Shown here: piece by piece, positions 23,852 through 30,277 of the stretch
Numbering within the stretch: position 1 is the stretch's first letter
How the letters are laid out: each line of letters starts with the position of its first letter
NCBI GenBank assembly: GCA_023390775.1
Contig: JAEWCF010000057.1
Coordinates: forward strand, 1-32,387
DNA: 32,387 nucleotides
Source of the DNA: Bacteroidota bacterium
GTDB taxonomy: Bacteria; Bacteroidota; Bacteroidia; Flavobacteriales; Flavobacteriaceae
Reading direction: 5' to 3'
Notes under the pieces: model-generated
Databases searched by the model: none
What the model was told of the DNA's origin: nothing
The model's input: the letters and a program-made list of their open reading frames with translations, nothing else
Made by a program: the position numbers and the translations under genes

Positions 23852-25351
23852 ATGAAATACAAGTACTTTTTATTGTTTACGGCCTTTTTTTCAATTGCCG
23901 GGCACGGCCTGTTGGCACAAACCTATACCGTTAGCCCGATTCCGCACCAAGTATATAGCGCAACTGTTCCGGTCCAGGGGACCGTGGACGATCTGTATGC
24001 CGCGCCGCTCCAGTTGCCATTCAATTTCAATTTTTACGGATCTGTGTATTCCAGTATAGCGGTCGGTACAAATGGAGTGGCAACTTTTAACGTTAATGCG
24101 GCAGGCACTTTTTGCCCATGGTCTTTTTCTGGCCCAATCCCTGCGGCAAATTTTCCGGTAAAAAATGCCATTCTGGGCCTTTACCACGACATGGACAATT
24201 CAAATGCCGAAGGTGCGATCACATATGCGGTAACCGGTACTTTCCCATTCCGGAAAATGGTGATCAGTTTCATGGACCAATCGCATTTTTCGTGTCAATC
24301 ATTGAAATCTTCGTTCCAGATGATCCTCCACGAATACAATAGCATCATCGATGTCCAAATCATCGACAAAGAGCTGTGCACGACCTGGAATATGGGCAAT
24401 GCCGTGAGCGGCATCATCAATTCGACGGGCACGGAAGCTATTTCGCCTCCCGGAAGAAATACGGGTGCCTGGACCGCCGAAGCGGAAGGCTGGCGCTTCA
24501 CTCCCACAAGTGTCTCGCAAAACTATCAGTACATAAAATGTGACGACGCAGGTTTCGACCTGTCGGTTGCGCAAAACGACCTATGGCCTCAAAACCCCTC
24601 GTCGGTACAATTCTACGAGACCATGACCGACGCCCAAACGCAAACCAATCCCATTTCCCTGAATTACGTCCCCATGATGTTGCCCCAAACAATATATGCT
24701 CCCGTTGGAGGCGCGATCAAACATGTGGTGCTTTCGTCGGTGGACTGCTCGCTGGATACAGACGACGATACCGCTTTCAACGGGGACGAAGACACAAACG
24801 GTGACGGAAACCTCGCCAATGATGATACGGACGTGGACGGGATCCCGAACTTCATCGACAACGACGACGATGGCGACCTGATCCTCACCAACGTGGAATA
24901 TGTCTTTGCCGATCGCAACAACCAGCCCGCGCTCCTTGATACCGATAATGACGGAACGCCCAATTACCTCGACAACGACGATGATGGCGACGGCGTGCTC
25001 ACCATCAACGAGGATTACGACGGCGACAACAACCCGCTCAATGACGATTACAACAGCAACGGCATTCCCGATTATCTTGATGTGACCGCGCTGCACACCC
25101 TGGAAAATGCGTTGCAAAGCACCATTGCCGTTTACCCGAACCCCGCGTCGAACATACTCTACGTGGACAACCGAAGTGGGATCAATGCCTCGCAAATTGA
25201 GATCATCGGGATGAGCGGAGGCCTGTTGCAAAAGGTAAAGCCTAACCAGGCGATGCAGCAAATTGAGGTTCAGCATTTGCCGCCAGGGATTTACTTTGTA
25301 AAGGTCACGCTGGAAACGCAGACGCTTCATTACAAATTCATCAAACAATAG
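23852..25351 (+). CDS. Secreted T9SS cargo with TSP3-like repeats and type A sorting domain
   Basis: A 499-residue exported protein with a signal peptide (1-22, ending GLLAQ). Residues ~40-220 form a beta-rich domain (FNFNFYGSVYSSIAVGTNG, WSFSGPIPAANF, GLYHDMDN) resembling nidogen-like domains of Bacteroidota surface proteins. A linker with FYETMTDAQTQTNPI, common in SprB-like proteins, follows. Residues ~300-405 hold thrombospondin type 3-like, Asp-rich calcium-binding repeats (DTDNDGTPNYLDNDDDGDG and relatives). The last ~75 residues are a T9SS type A sorting domain (VYPNPASNILYV, MSGGLLQKV, LPPGIYFVKV, FIKQ). It is probably cell-surface or released. A strong terminator follows. Confidence 0.93.
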   Translation: MKYKYFLLFTAFFSIAGHGLLAQTYTVSPIPHQVYSATVPVQGTVDDLYAAPLQLPFNFNFYGSVYSSIAVGTNGVATFNVNAAGTFCPWSFSGPIPAANFPVKNAILGLYHDMDNSNAEGAITYAVTGTFPFRKMVISFMDQSHFSCQSLKSSFQMILHEYNSIIDVQIIDKELCTTWNMGNAVSGIINSTGTEAISPPGRNTGAWTAEAEGWRFTPTSVSQNYQYIKCDDAGFDLSVAQNDLWPQNPSSVQFYETMTDAQTQTNPISLNYVPMMLPQTIYAPVGGAIKHVVLSSVDCSLDTDDDTAFNGDEDTNGDGNLANDDTDVDGIPNFIDNDDDGDLILTNVEYVFADRNNQPALLDTDNDGTPNYLDNDDDGDGVLTINEDYDGDNNPLNDDYNSNGIPDYLDVTALHTLENALQSTIAVYPNPASNILYVDNRSGINASQIEIIGMSGGLLQKVKPNQAMQQIEVQHLPPGIYFVKVTLETQTLHYKFIKQ

Positions 25352-25352
25352 C

Positions 25353-25379
25353 AAAGGCCCGGAGTTCCGGGCTTTTTTT
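25353..25379 (+). terminator. Rho-independent terminator of the T9SS cargo gene
   Basis: The stem GCCCGGA / TCCGGGC (25357-25363 with 25366-25372) is flanked by AAA and followed by seven T. It starts just after the stop codon. Confidence 0.9.
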
Positions 25380-25440
25380 ATGCTGGGAAACGACTGGTTC
25401 CTTGCGCGTTGTTTTTGGCCTGGCGAACAGCCCGAAAATT

Positions 25441-25469
25441 ACCTCAAAGGTTTCTAAAACCTTTGAGGT
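25441..25469. repeat. Perfect 13-bp stem palindrome (ACCTCAAAGGTTT)
   Basis: ACCTCAAAGGTTT at 25441-25453 and AAACCTTTGAGGT at 25457-25469 are exact reverse complements around a 3-nt loop. No T-run follows. I recall near-identical palindromes from other flavobacterial intergenic regions, but cannot check. Confidence 0.85.
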
Positions 25470-25482
25470 TGTAAGGTACCAC

Positions 25483-25606
25483 GGCCCCTTTGACGTTGTT
25501 GGCGGCAAAACCGCATATTTTGTTAAATGGGGCGAACGGCCGGGCTATCCGCTCCAATCTTTCGGGCCGCCTTACGGCGGCCCAAAAGGATTTGCGCTGC
25601 TATCCC
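25483..25606 (+). ncRNA. Candidate structured RNA or hairpin element, copy A
   Basis: The stretch contains successive helices. The first is GCCCCTTT (25484-25491) with AAATGGGGC (25525-25533), enclosing a small GCGG/CCGC hairpin. The second is a long hairpin at 25556-25592: AATC with GATT, TTT with AAA, a bulged G, then GGGCCGCC with GGCGGCCC around a TTAC loop. The direct repeat GCTATCC flanks it at 25544 and 25599. The inner hairpin has a diverged copy at 29986-30021. It lies upstream of the promoter box of the next gene, so it would be a separate transcript or a DNA element, not that gene's leader. Strand and transcription are unproven. Confidence 0.4.
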
Positions 25607-25622
25607 TGTCGCGCAATCTGCT

Positions 25623-25630
25623 TATCTTTG
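25623..25630 (+). promoter_or_regulatory. Candidate -7 box for the FAD protein gene
   Basis: TATCTTTG is an exact TAnnTTTG match, but it ends only 4 nt before the ATG at 25635. If used, the transcript would begin at or next to the start codon (leaderless). Confidence 0.5.
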
Positions 25631-25634
25631 CGCC

Positions 25635-27203
25635 ATGCCCAAAGAATTGTTGTTCCAGGTCACGCCGCAAGTCGCCGCAAACCCCGAAGCCCTTCGCACC
25701 GCCGCGGCCAAATGGCTGCAGGCTTCGCCCGAAGAAGTCGCTGCTGTCCGGGTCTTGAAGCGCTCGATCGATGCGCGTCAAAAGGCGATCAAGATCAACG
25801 TCAAGGCAAACATCTATTTTCGGGGTGAAGAAGTCCTCGAGGACATTCCCCGATTGCCGGACTATCCAAATGTGGAGAACCGCGCGCCGGTGATTATTGT
25901 CGGTGCGGGGCCGGCCGGGCTTTTTGCCGCGCTCAAACTCATCGAGCTCGGGCTCAAACCCATCGTCATCGAACGTGGAAAAGATGTCCGGGGGCGCCGC
26001 CGCGACCTCAAGGCCATCAACCAGGAAGGCATCGTCAACGAGGATTCCAACTACTGTTTTGGCGAGGGCGGCGCCGGAACCTACTCCGATGGAAAACTCT
26101 ACACCCGCTCCAAAAAACGCGGCGACATTGACCGCATCCTCAACCTTTTCGTGGCCTTTGGCGCCGACCCAAACATTACCGTCGAGGCACATCCGCACAT
26201 CGGGACCAACAAACTTCCCAAGATCATCAGCGACATGCGCGACCAGATAAGAGCAAGCGGCGGCGCGGTCATGTTTGAATCAAGGGTCACCGACATCCTT
26301 GTCCAAAGCGGCGAGGTGCGCGGCGCTGAACTTCAGGACGGAAGCAAAATAGAGGCAAAGAAAATTATTTTGGCAACGGGACATTCGGCGCGGGACATTT
26401 TCGAACTGCTCGACCGCAAGAAAATCTTAATCGAGGCCAAGCCGTTTGCCCTCGGAGTCCGCGCCGAGCATCCACAACAGCTCATCGACCAGATCCAATA
26501 CAAGTGCGATTTACGAGGGGAGTACCTGCCGCCTGCGCCGTACTCCATCGTAAAGCAGGTCAACGGCCGCGGCATGTATTCGTTTTGCATGTGTCCCGGC
26601 GGCGTGATCGCGCCCTGTGCGACGAGCCCGGGTGAGGTTGTCACCAACGGATGGTCGCCCTCGAAACGGGACCAGGCAACGGCCAATTCGGGCATCGTGG
26701 TCGAACTTAGGTTGGAAGATTTCGCGCCATTCGCCAAATTCGGGGCGCTGGCGGGAATGGAATTCCAAAAGAGCATCGAGCAGCGCGCCTGGGAACTTGC
26801 GGGACGTACCCAAAAAGCGCCCGCCCAGCGCATGATGGACTTTACGCAGAAGAAATTGTCGGTCGACATCCCGAAAACCTCATACGTTCCGGGCACGACC
26901 CCGGTCGAGTTGGGCGATGTTTTTCCCGGTTTTGTCACCCAGGTGATGCGGCAGGGCTTTGTGGAATTCGGCAAGTCGATGCGCGGATACATGACCAACG
27001 AAGCCATCCTGCACGCCCCGGAATCCCGAACTTCATCGCCAGTTCGCATTCCGCGCGACCCGGAAACCATGGAACACGTCCAGATCAAGGGGCTTTATCC
27101 CTGCGGAGAAGGAGCGGGATTTGCCGGAGGGATCGTTTCGGCGGCGATTGATGGGGAAAAGTGTGCCTTAAGAGCAGCGGAAGCGCTGTTAAAAGAATTA
27201 TAA
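25635..27203 (+). CDS. FAD-dependent oxidoreductase, COG2509-like
   Basis: A 522-residue flavoprotein. Residues 1-80 are an N-terminal domain with RSIDARQKAIKINVKANIYF. The Rossmann FAD motif IIVGAGPAGLFAAL is at 87-100, followed by VIERGKDVRGRR and the family-specific NEDSNYCFGEGGAGTYSDGKLYTR. The C-terminal FAD segment is LYPCGEGAGFAGGIVSAAIDG. CMCPGGVIAPCAT contains three cysteines. These uncharacterised dehydrogenases are widespread and their substrate is unknown. The start is placed at 25635 (MPKELLFQV); upstream in-frame ATGs cross a hairpin element and the promoter box. A heptamer array begins at the last base of the final sense codon and overlaps the stop. Confidence 0.88.
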   Translation: MPKELLFQVTPQVAANPEALRTAAAKWLQASPEEVAAVRVLKRSIDARQKAIKINVKANIYFRGEEVLEDIPRLPDYPNVENRAPVIIVGAGPAGLFAALKLIELGLKPIVIERGKDVRGRRRDLKAINQEGIVNEDSNYCFGEGGAGTYSDGKLYTRSKKRGDIDRILNLFVAFGADPNITVEAHPHIGTNKLPKIISDMRDQIRASGGAVMFESRVTDILVQSGEVRGAELQDGSKIEAKKIILATGHSARDIFELLDRKKILIEAKPFALGVRAEHPQQLIDQIQYKCDLRGEYLPPAPYSIVKQVNGRGMYSFCMCPGGVIAPCATSPGEVVTNGWSPSKRDQATANSGIVVELRLEDFAPFAKFGALAGMEFQKSIEQRAWELAGRTQKAPAQRMMDFTQKKLSVDIPKTSYVPGTTPVELGDVFPGFVTQVMRQGFVEFGKSMRGYMTNEAILHAPESRTSSPVRIPRDPETMEHVQIKGLYPCGEGAGFAGGIVSAAIDGEKCALRAAEALLKEL

Positions 27204-27234
27204 ATTATAAATTACAAATTACAAATTATAAATT
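27200..27234. repeat. Heptamer array, ATAAATT/ACAAATT type, overlapping a stop codon
   Basis: Five 7-nt words (ATAAATT twice, ACAAATT twice, ATAAATT) begin inside the last codon of the FAD protein gene and include its TAA. Confidence 0.85.
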
Positions 27235-27302
27235 TTCCTTTAAAGAAGCTGCTGAATTTGCAGGATGAATTGTAACGCAAACATCCGGGCGACCGGGAAT
27301 TT

Positions 27303-27344
27303 ACTGATTACGCACGACTGATGACTGACGACTAACGACTGACC
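27303..27344. repeat. Heptamer array, ACTGACG type
   Basis: Six 7-nt words in register (ACTGATT, ACGCACG, ACTGATG, ACTGACG, ACTAACG, ACTGACC). It follows a CCGGGCGACC module at 27285 that recurs at 27353. Confidence 0.8.
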
Positions 27345-27369
27345 GAAATTACCCGGGCGACCAAAAACT

Positions 27370-27397
27370 ACGCATAACTCAAAACCCAAAACTCACG
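27370..27397. repeat. Heptamer array, ACTCAAA/ACCCAAA type
   Basis: Four 7-nt words (ACGCATA, ACTCAAA, ACCCAAA, ACTCACG), just after the second CCGGGCGACC module (27353-27362). It shares the ACCCAAA word with arrays at 16129 and 21659. Confidence 0.75.
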
Positions 27398-27420
27398 ACC
27401 GGCTCCTCGCTTTTATTTCC

Positions 27421-27428
27421 TAATTTTG
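27421..27428 (+). promoter_or_regulatory. Candidate -7 box for idi
   Basis: TAATTTTG, an exact TAnnTTTG match, ends 7 nt before the ATG at 27436. It would give a leader of only a few nucleotides. Confidence 0.5.
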
Positions 27429-27435
27429 GCTTTCT

Positions 27436-27975
27436 ATGGAAGAGAAGGTTATTTTGGTGAATGAGCGCGACGAACCCGTGGGCCTCATGGACAAGCTCGA
27501 GGCGCACGAGAAGGCGGCACTGCACAGGGCGTTCTCAGTTTTTGTCCTGAACGACAAAAAGGAGGTGATGCTTCAGCAACGTGCGGCTGGAAAATACCAC
27601 TCGCCGCTGTTGTGGACCAATACCTGTTGCAGCCATCAACGCGAAGGAGAAAGTAATCTTCAGGCCGGACAGCGAAGGCTCTATGAAGAAATGGGCATCG
27701 AAACCCCGCTCACCGAACTGTTCCATTTCATTTACAAGGCTCCCTTTGAAAACGGCCTTACCGAGCACGAGCTCGATCACGTCATGATCGGGTATTTCAA
27801 CGGTGAGCCGAAAATTAATCCGGACGAGGTCGAATCCTGGAAATGGATGGGCATCGCCGAAATCAGGGCCGACATGGCCGCCAACCCGCAACATTACACC
27901 GTTTGGTTCAAGATCATCTTTGATGAATTCTATCATTACCTCGAAGACCATTCCCTGCCCTCAACCACTCTTTGA
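27436..27975 (+). CDS. idi: Isopentenyl-diphosphate delta-isomerase, type I
   Basis: A 179-residue Nudix-fold enzyme that interconverts IPP and DMAPP for isoprenoid synthesis. The catalytic Cys is in WTNTCCSHQREGE (residues 60-72, the active Cys probably 64 or 65), and the second catalytic motif is NGLTEHELDHV (Glu110, Glu112). Metal-binding His24, His30 and His68 are in place, as is the Nudix-like RRLYEEMG. Length is normal for the bacterial type I enzyme. It is followed by a 57-nt gap holding another heptamer array, then the QueD-like gene. Confidence 0.95.
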   Translation: MEEKVILVNERDEPVGLMDKLEAHEKAALHRAFSVFVLNDKKEVMLQQRAAGKYHSPLLWTNTCCSHQREGESNLQAGQRRLYEEMGIETPLTELFHFIYKAPFENGLTEHELDHVMIGYFNGEPKINPDEVESWKWMGIAEIRADMAANPQHYTVWFKIIFDEFYHYLEDHSLPSTTL

Positions 27976-27999
27976 CAAAACAGTTTATTATTTGGCTCA

Positions 28000-28027
28000 T
28001 TTATAATTTATAATTTAAAATTTATAA
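28000..28027. repeat. Heptamer array, TTTATAA type, before the QueD-like gene
   Basis: Four 7-nt words (TTTATAA twice, TTTAAAA, TTTATAA) end five bases before the ATG at 28033. They resemble the reverse complement of the word at 27200. Confidence 0.8.
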
Positions 28028-28032
28028 TTCCC

Positions 28033-28443
28033 ATGGTGGTTTCCGTTTCCCGAAAAGCCCACTTCAACGCCGCCCACCGCCTGCACAATCCCGCGTGGAG
28101 CGACCAGCAGAACCGCGAGGTCTTTGGCGTGTGCAACAATGCAAATTACCACGGGCACAATTATGAGCTGACGGTTTCGGTGACCGGGGAGATCGATCCC
28201 GGGACGGGTTATGTCATGGACATGAAACAACTCGCCGACCTCATCGCCGAACATGTGGAGACGCGTTTCGACCACAAGAACCTGAACCTGGACGTGCCGG
28301 AGTTTGCCAACCTAAACCCGACTGCCGAGAATATTGCGGTAGTCATCTGGAATATCCTCCGTCCCACGATCAACCCGTCGCTGGCCCTCGAGGTCGAACT
28401 CCAGGAAACGCCCCGCAACTCGGTAAAATACAGTGGAAACTGA
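28033..28443 (+). CDS. queD: 6-carboxytetrahydropterin synthase / 6-pyruvoyl-tetrahydropterin synthase family
   Basis: A 136-residue T-fold enzyme. The zinc ligands are His15 (FNAAHRL), His40 and His42 (YHGHNYE), the catalytic Cys34 is in FGVCNN, and FDHKNLN supplies the conserved Asp-His. A Glu near residue 127 (LQETPRNS) binds the pterin. QueD acts in queuosine precursor synthesis, whereas related PTPS enzymes make biopterin. No other queuosine or biopterin gene is in the window, so the symbol is provisional. Its stop shares one base with the manA start (TGATG). Confidence 0.87.
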   Translation: MVVSVSRKAHFNAAHRLHNPAWSDQQNREVFGVCNNANYHGHNYELTVSVTGEIDPGTGYVMDMKQLADLIAEHVETRFDHKNLNLDVPEFANLNPTAENIAVVIWNILRPTINPSLALEVELQETPRNSVKYSGN

Positions 28444-29411
28444 TGGAAAACCAATTGTATCCCTTTGTTTTCGAGCCTATCCTGAAGCATCGCATCTGGG
28501 GCGGGGGCAAGCTCGCGACCGTGCTCGGAAAGGAAATCCCGGACAACCGCACCGGCGAAAGTTGGGAACTCTCGGCGGTAAAGGGTGATGTCAGCGTAGT
28601 CTCAAACGGCGCGCTCGAAGGAACTCCGCTGGACCAACTTATTGCGCAGTTTCCCGAGGAGCTTTTGGGAAAGGACGTCTATAAAAAATTCGGAAACCAG
28701 TTTCCCTTGCTCTTCAAATTCATCGACGCGCGGGAAGATTTGTCCATCCAGGTGCATCCCAACGATAAACTTGCCAAGGAACGCCACAACAGTTTTGGCA
28801 AGACCGAAATGTGGTATGTGATGGATGCCGATCCGGGTTCGGAAATCATCGTCGGGTTCAAACCAGGCGCCACACCCGAAAAATACCTGCAGGCCCTCGA
28901 GGACAAGACGTTGCCGCAGATGCTCGAGCGAAAGAAGGCCGCTGCCGGCGACGTATTTTTTCTGGAAACCGGAACCGTGCACGCGATCGGGGCGGGGATC
29001 CTGCTTGCCGAGATCCAGCAGACTTCCGACATCACCTACCGGATCTACGACTGGGACCGCACCGATGAAAACGGAAAGGGCCGCGAACTCCACGTCGACC
29101 AGGCGCTCCAGGCGATGAACTACGATCGGGTGGACGCCGTCCGAAAATATGATAATGCGGAAAATTCGGCAAACAAAATTGTGGACTGCCCATATTTCAC
29201 GACCAATTTCATTCCGCTTGGCGGAGATTATGCGCCAAAAGTGCCAAAAGGTTCTTTTGCGGTTTACATGTGCGTCGAGGGCAGTTTCGCCATCCGCGCA
29301 AGCGAGGTGGATTACATCTTTACCAAGGGCGATACCGTGCTGGTTCCGGCCGTGCTCAACCGTGAAAAGCTTTCCGGCAATGCGACGCTGCTGCAAGTTT
29401 ATGTTTCCTGA
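28443..29411 (+). CDS. manA: Mannose-6-phosphate isomerase, class I
   Basis: A 322-residue cupin enzyme interconverting fructose-6-P and mannose-6-P, the entry to GDP-mannose and related sugars. The zinc ligands are visible: Gln103 and His105 in SIQVHPND, Glu122 in KTEMWYVM, and His180 in GTVHAIGAG. The N-terminal FEPILKHRIWGGGKL is typical of the short Bacillus/Bacteroidota type. It is translationally coupled to the QueD-like gene by a 1-nt overlap. It could feed the surface polysaccharide locus at the other end of the window, but that link is only functional inference. Confidence 0.95.
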   Translation: MENQLYPFVFEPILKHRIWGGGKLATVLGKEIPDNRTGESWELSAVKGDVSVVSNGALEGTPLDQLIAQFPEELLGKDVYKKFGNQFPLLFKFIDAREDLSIQVHPNDKLAKERHNSFGKTEMWYVMDADPGSEIIVGFKPGATPEKYLQALEDKTLPQMLERKKAAAGDVFFLETGTVHAIGAGILLAEIQQTSDITYRIYDWDRTDENGKGRELHVDQALQAMNYDRVDAVRKYDNAENSANKIVDCPYFTTNFIPLGGDYAPKVPKGSFAVYMCVEGSFAIRASEVDYIFTKGDTVLVPAVLNREKLSGNATLLQVYVS

Positions 29412-29426
29412 TTGCGCTTTAATGCG

Positions 29427-29434
29427 TATTTTTG
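29427..29434 (+). promoter_or_regulatory. Candidate -7 box for the 89-aa gene
   Basis: TATTTTTG, an exact TAnnTTTG match ending 15 nt before the ATG at 29450. It supports that start over the in-frame ATG at 29432, which overlaps the box. Confidence 0.6.
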
Positions 29435-29449
29435 CTAAAAATTACAACT

Positions 29450-29719
29450 ATGGCTAATGTAAAGACCCTTAAGAAAGACATCAATTACGTGCTTGGCGAT
29501 ATCATCGAGGCGGTTTACCTCTGGGAAATGTCCACCGCGGGCAAACCCACCGACGCTTCAAATGCCCTCATCGATGAGGCGATTATGACCTTCGACACGC
29601 TGATTACCAAGGTAAACGCGAAAAACGTCGAAGACAAGAAAAAGCACTTCAAGGCCATCAATACCGAGCTCGAGGAATCGGCCCGCAAACTGGTTGAAAA
29701 AATCAACAACCTGAAGTAA
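29450..29719 (+). CDS. Small helical protein of unknown function (89 aa)
   Basis: The 89-residue product starts MANVKTLKKDINYVLGDIIEAVYLWEM and ends with a charged helix (KHFKAINTELEESARKLVEKINNLK). It looks all-helical, with no signal peptide, membrane segment or cysteine. It has its own promoter box and good codon use, and lies between manA and tRNA-Thr. I believe similar small proteins are common in Flavobacteriaceae, but I do not recognise a named family or function. A small helical-bundle or adaptor-like role is possible but not supported by any motif. Confidence 0.8.
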   Translation: MANVKTLKKDINYVLGDIIEAVYLWEMSTAGKPTDASNALIDEAIMTFDTLITKVNAKNVEDKKKHFKAINTELEESARKLVEKINNLK

Positions 29720-29735
29720 TTTTCAGGATACGATG

Positions 29736-29766
29736 TTTGCAGATTTTGAATTTCAATTTATATTTG
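29736..29766 (+). promoter_or_regulatory. tRNA-Thr promoter, consensus match
   Basis: TTTG at 29736-29739, a 19-nt spacer and TATATTTG at 29759-29766: both elements and the spacing match the Bacteroidota housekeeping sigma consensus. The tRNA begins 13 nt downstream. Confidence 0.8.
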
Positions 29767-29778
29767 CAGCATCAAGCC

Positions 29779-29852
29779 GCCGGTGTAGCTCAGCTGGCTA
29801 GAGCAGCTGATTTGTAATCAGCAGGTCGTGGGTTCGAGTCCCTCTATCGGCT
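29779..29852 (+). tRNA. tRNA-Thr (anticodon UGU)
   Basis: A 74-nt cloverleaf. The acceptor stem is GCCGGTG / TATCGGC with two G-U pairs, and the D arm is GCTC/GAGC. The anticodon stem GCTGA/TCAGC encloses the loop TTTGTAA, giving anticodon TGT. The T loop is TTCGAGT. One T-stem pair is T-T (positions 29829 and 29843). The discriminator base is T. CCA is not encoded. Confidence 0.97.
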
Positions 29853-29853
29853 C

Positions 29854-29888
29854 AAAAGCCCGTCTCGTAAGAGGCGGGCTTTTTTTTG
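29854..29888 (+). terminator. Terminator of tRNA-Thr
   Basis: The 10-bp stem AGCCCGTCTC / GAGGCGGGCT (29857-29866 with 29871-29880, one G-T pair) has a GTAA loop and is followed by a run of T. Confidence 0.92.
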
Positions 29889-29912
29889 TTTGGGCGTGAC
29901 GGCGCAACTTCT

Positions 29913-29940
29913 ATTATAAATTATAAAATTTAAATTATAA
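29913..29940. repeat. Heptamer array, ATTATAA type
   Basis: Four 7-nt words (ATTATAA twice, AATTTAA, ATTATAA) inside the loop of an 11-bp inverted repeat downstream of tRNA-Thr. Confidence 0.75.
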
Positions 29941-29985
29941 ATTGGACAATGGCTAAAACCGAGGCGCCGTCGCGTCTTCGGCTAT

Positions 29986-30021
29986 ATCTTTTGCTTCCCT
30001 GCGGTCCGCAAAAGGATTTGC
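29986..30021 (+). ncRNA. Hairpin element, copy B
   Basis: ATCTTTTGC (29986-29994) pairs with GCAAAAGGAT (30008-30017), leaving one bulged G as in copy A. It shares GGCTAT upstream and an exact AAAAGGATTTGC with copy A. The apical part differs from copy A. Transcription is unproven. Confidence 0.4.
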
Positions 30022-30251
30022 TTCGCCGGTTCGGCCTTCGGTCTCGGGTCGCCTCAACCGCTGACGCTGCGCATTGCCGAACTTATGTTTTGTCTTCTTA
30101 ACAAGTGTGGCGGCGCCTGCGGCGCCTAATGCCTACCGGCGGGGTCCTTTTGGCTGCGCCCCAAAAGGACAAAAAGGTCGTAGGCGGCGGCAGAACCCTG
30201 CTAAAAATCTAAAGACGCCGCGGGATAATCGCCAAACTCGCACGGCTGTCG

Positions 30252-30277
30252 CCGGTGCTCAGACAGCGCCGGTTTTT
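30252..30277 (+). terminator. Terminator-like hairpin in the gene-free region
   Basis: CCGGTGCT (30252-30259) pairs with AGCGCCGG (30265-30272, one G-T pair) around CAGAC, followed by five T. This suggests a plus-strand transcript ends here although no gene is seen upstream. Confidence 0.5.

Noticed and set aside
24581..25354. 257-residue minus-strand frame with many Val and Ile
   Set aside because: It is the mirror of the Asp-rich calcium-binding repeats (GAC/GAT read backwards gives Val/Ile) and so a by-product of that coding bias.
25402..25758. 118-residue plus-strand frame between the T9SS gene and the FAD gene
   Set aside because: It crosses the 13-bp palindrome and the hairpin element and overlaps the real start of the FAD protein gene in another frame.
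29949..30101. Open frame of 50 residues beginning MAKTEAPSRL
   Set aside because: It spans hairpin copy B and part of an inverted repeat, has no recognisable domain, and no promoter box lies before the ATG.
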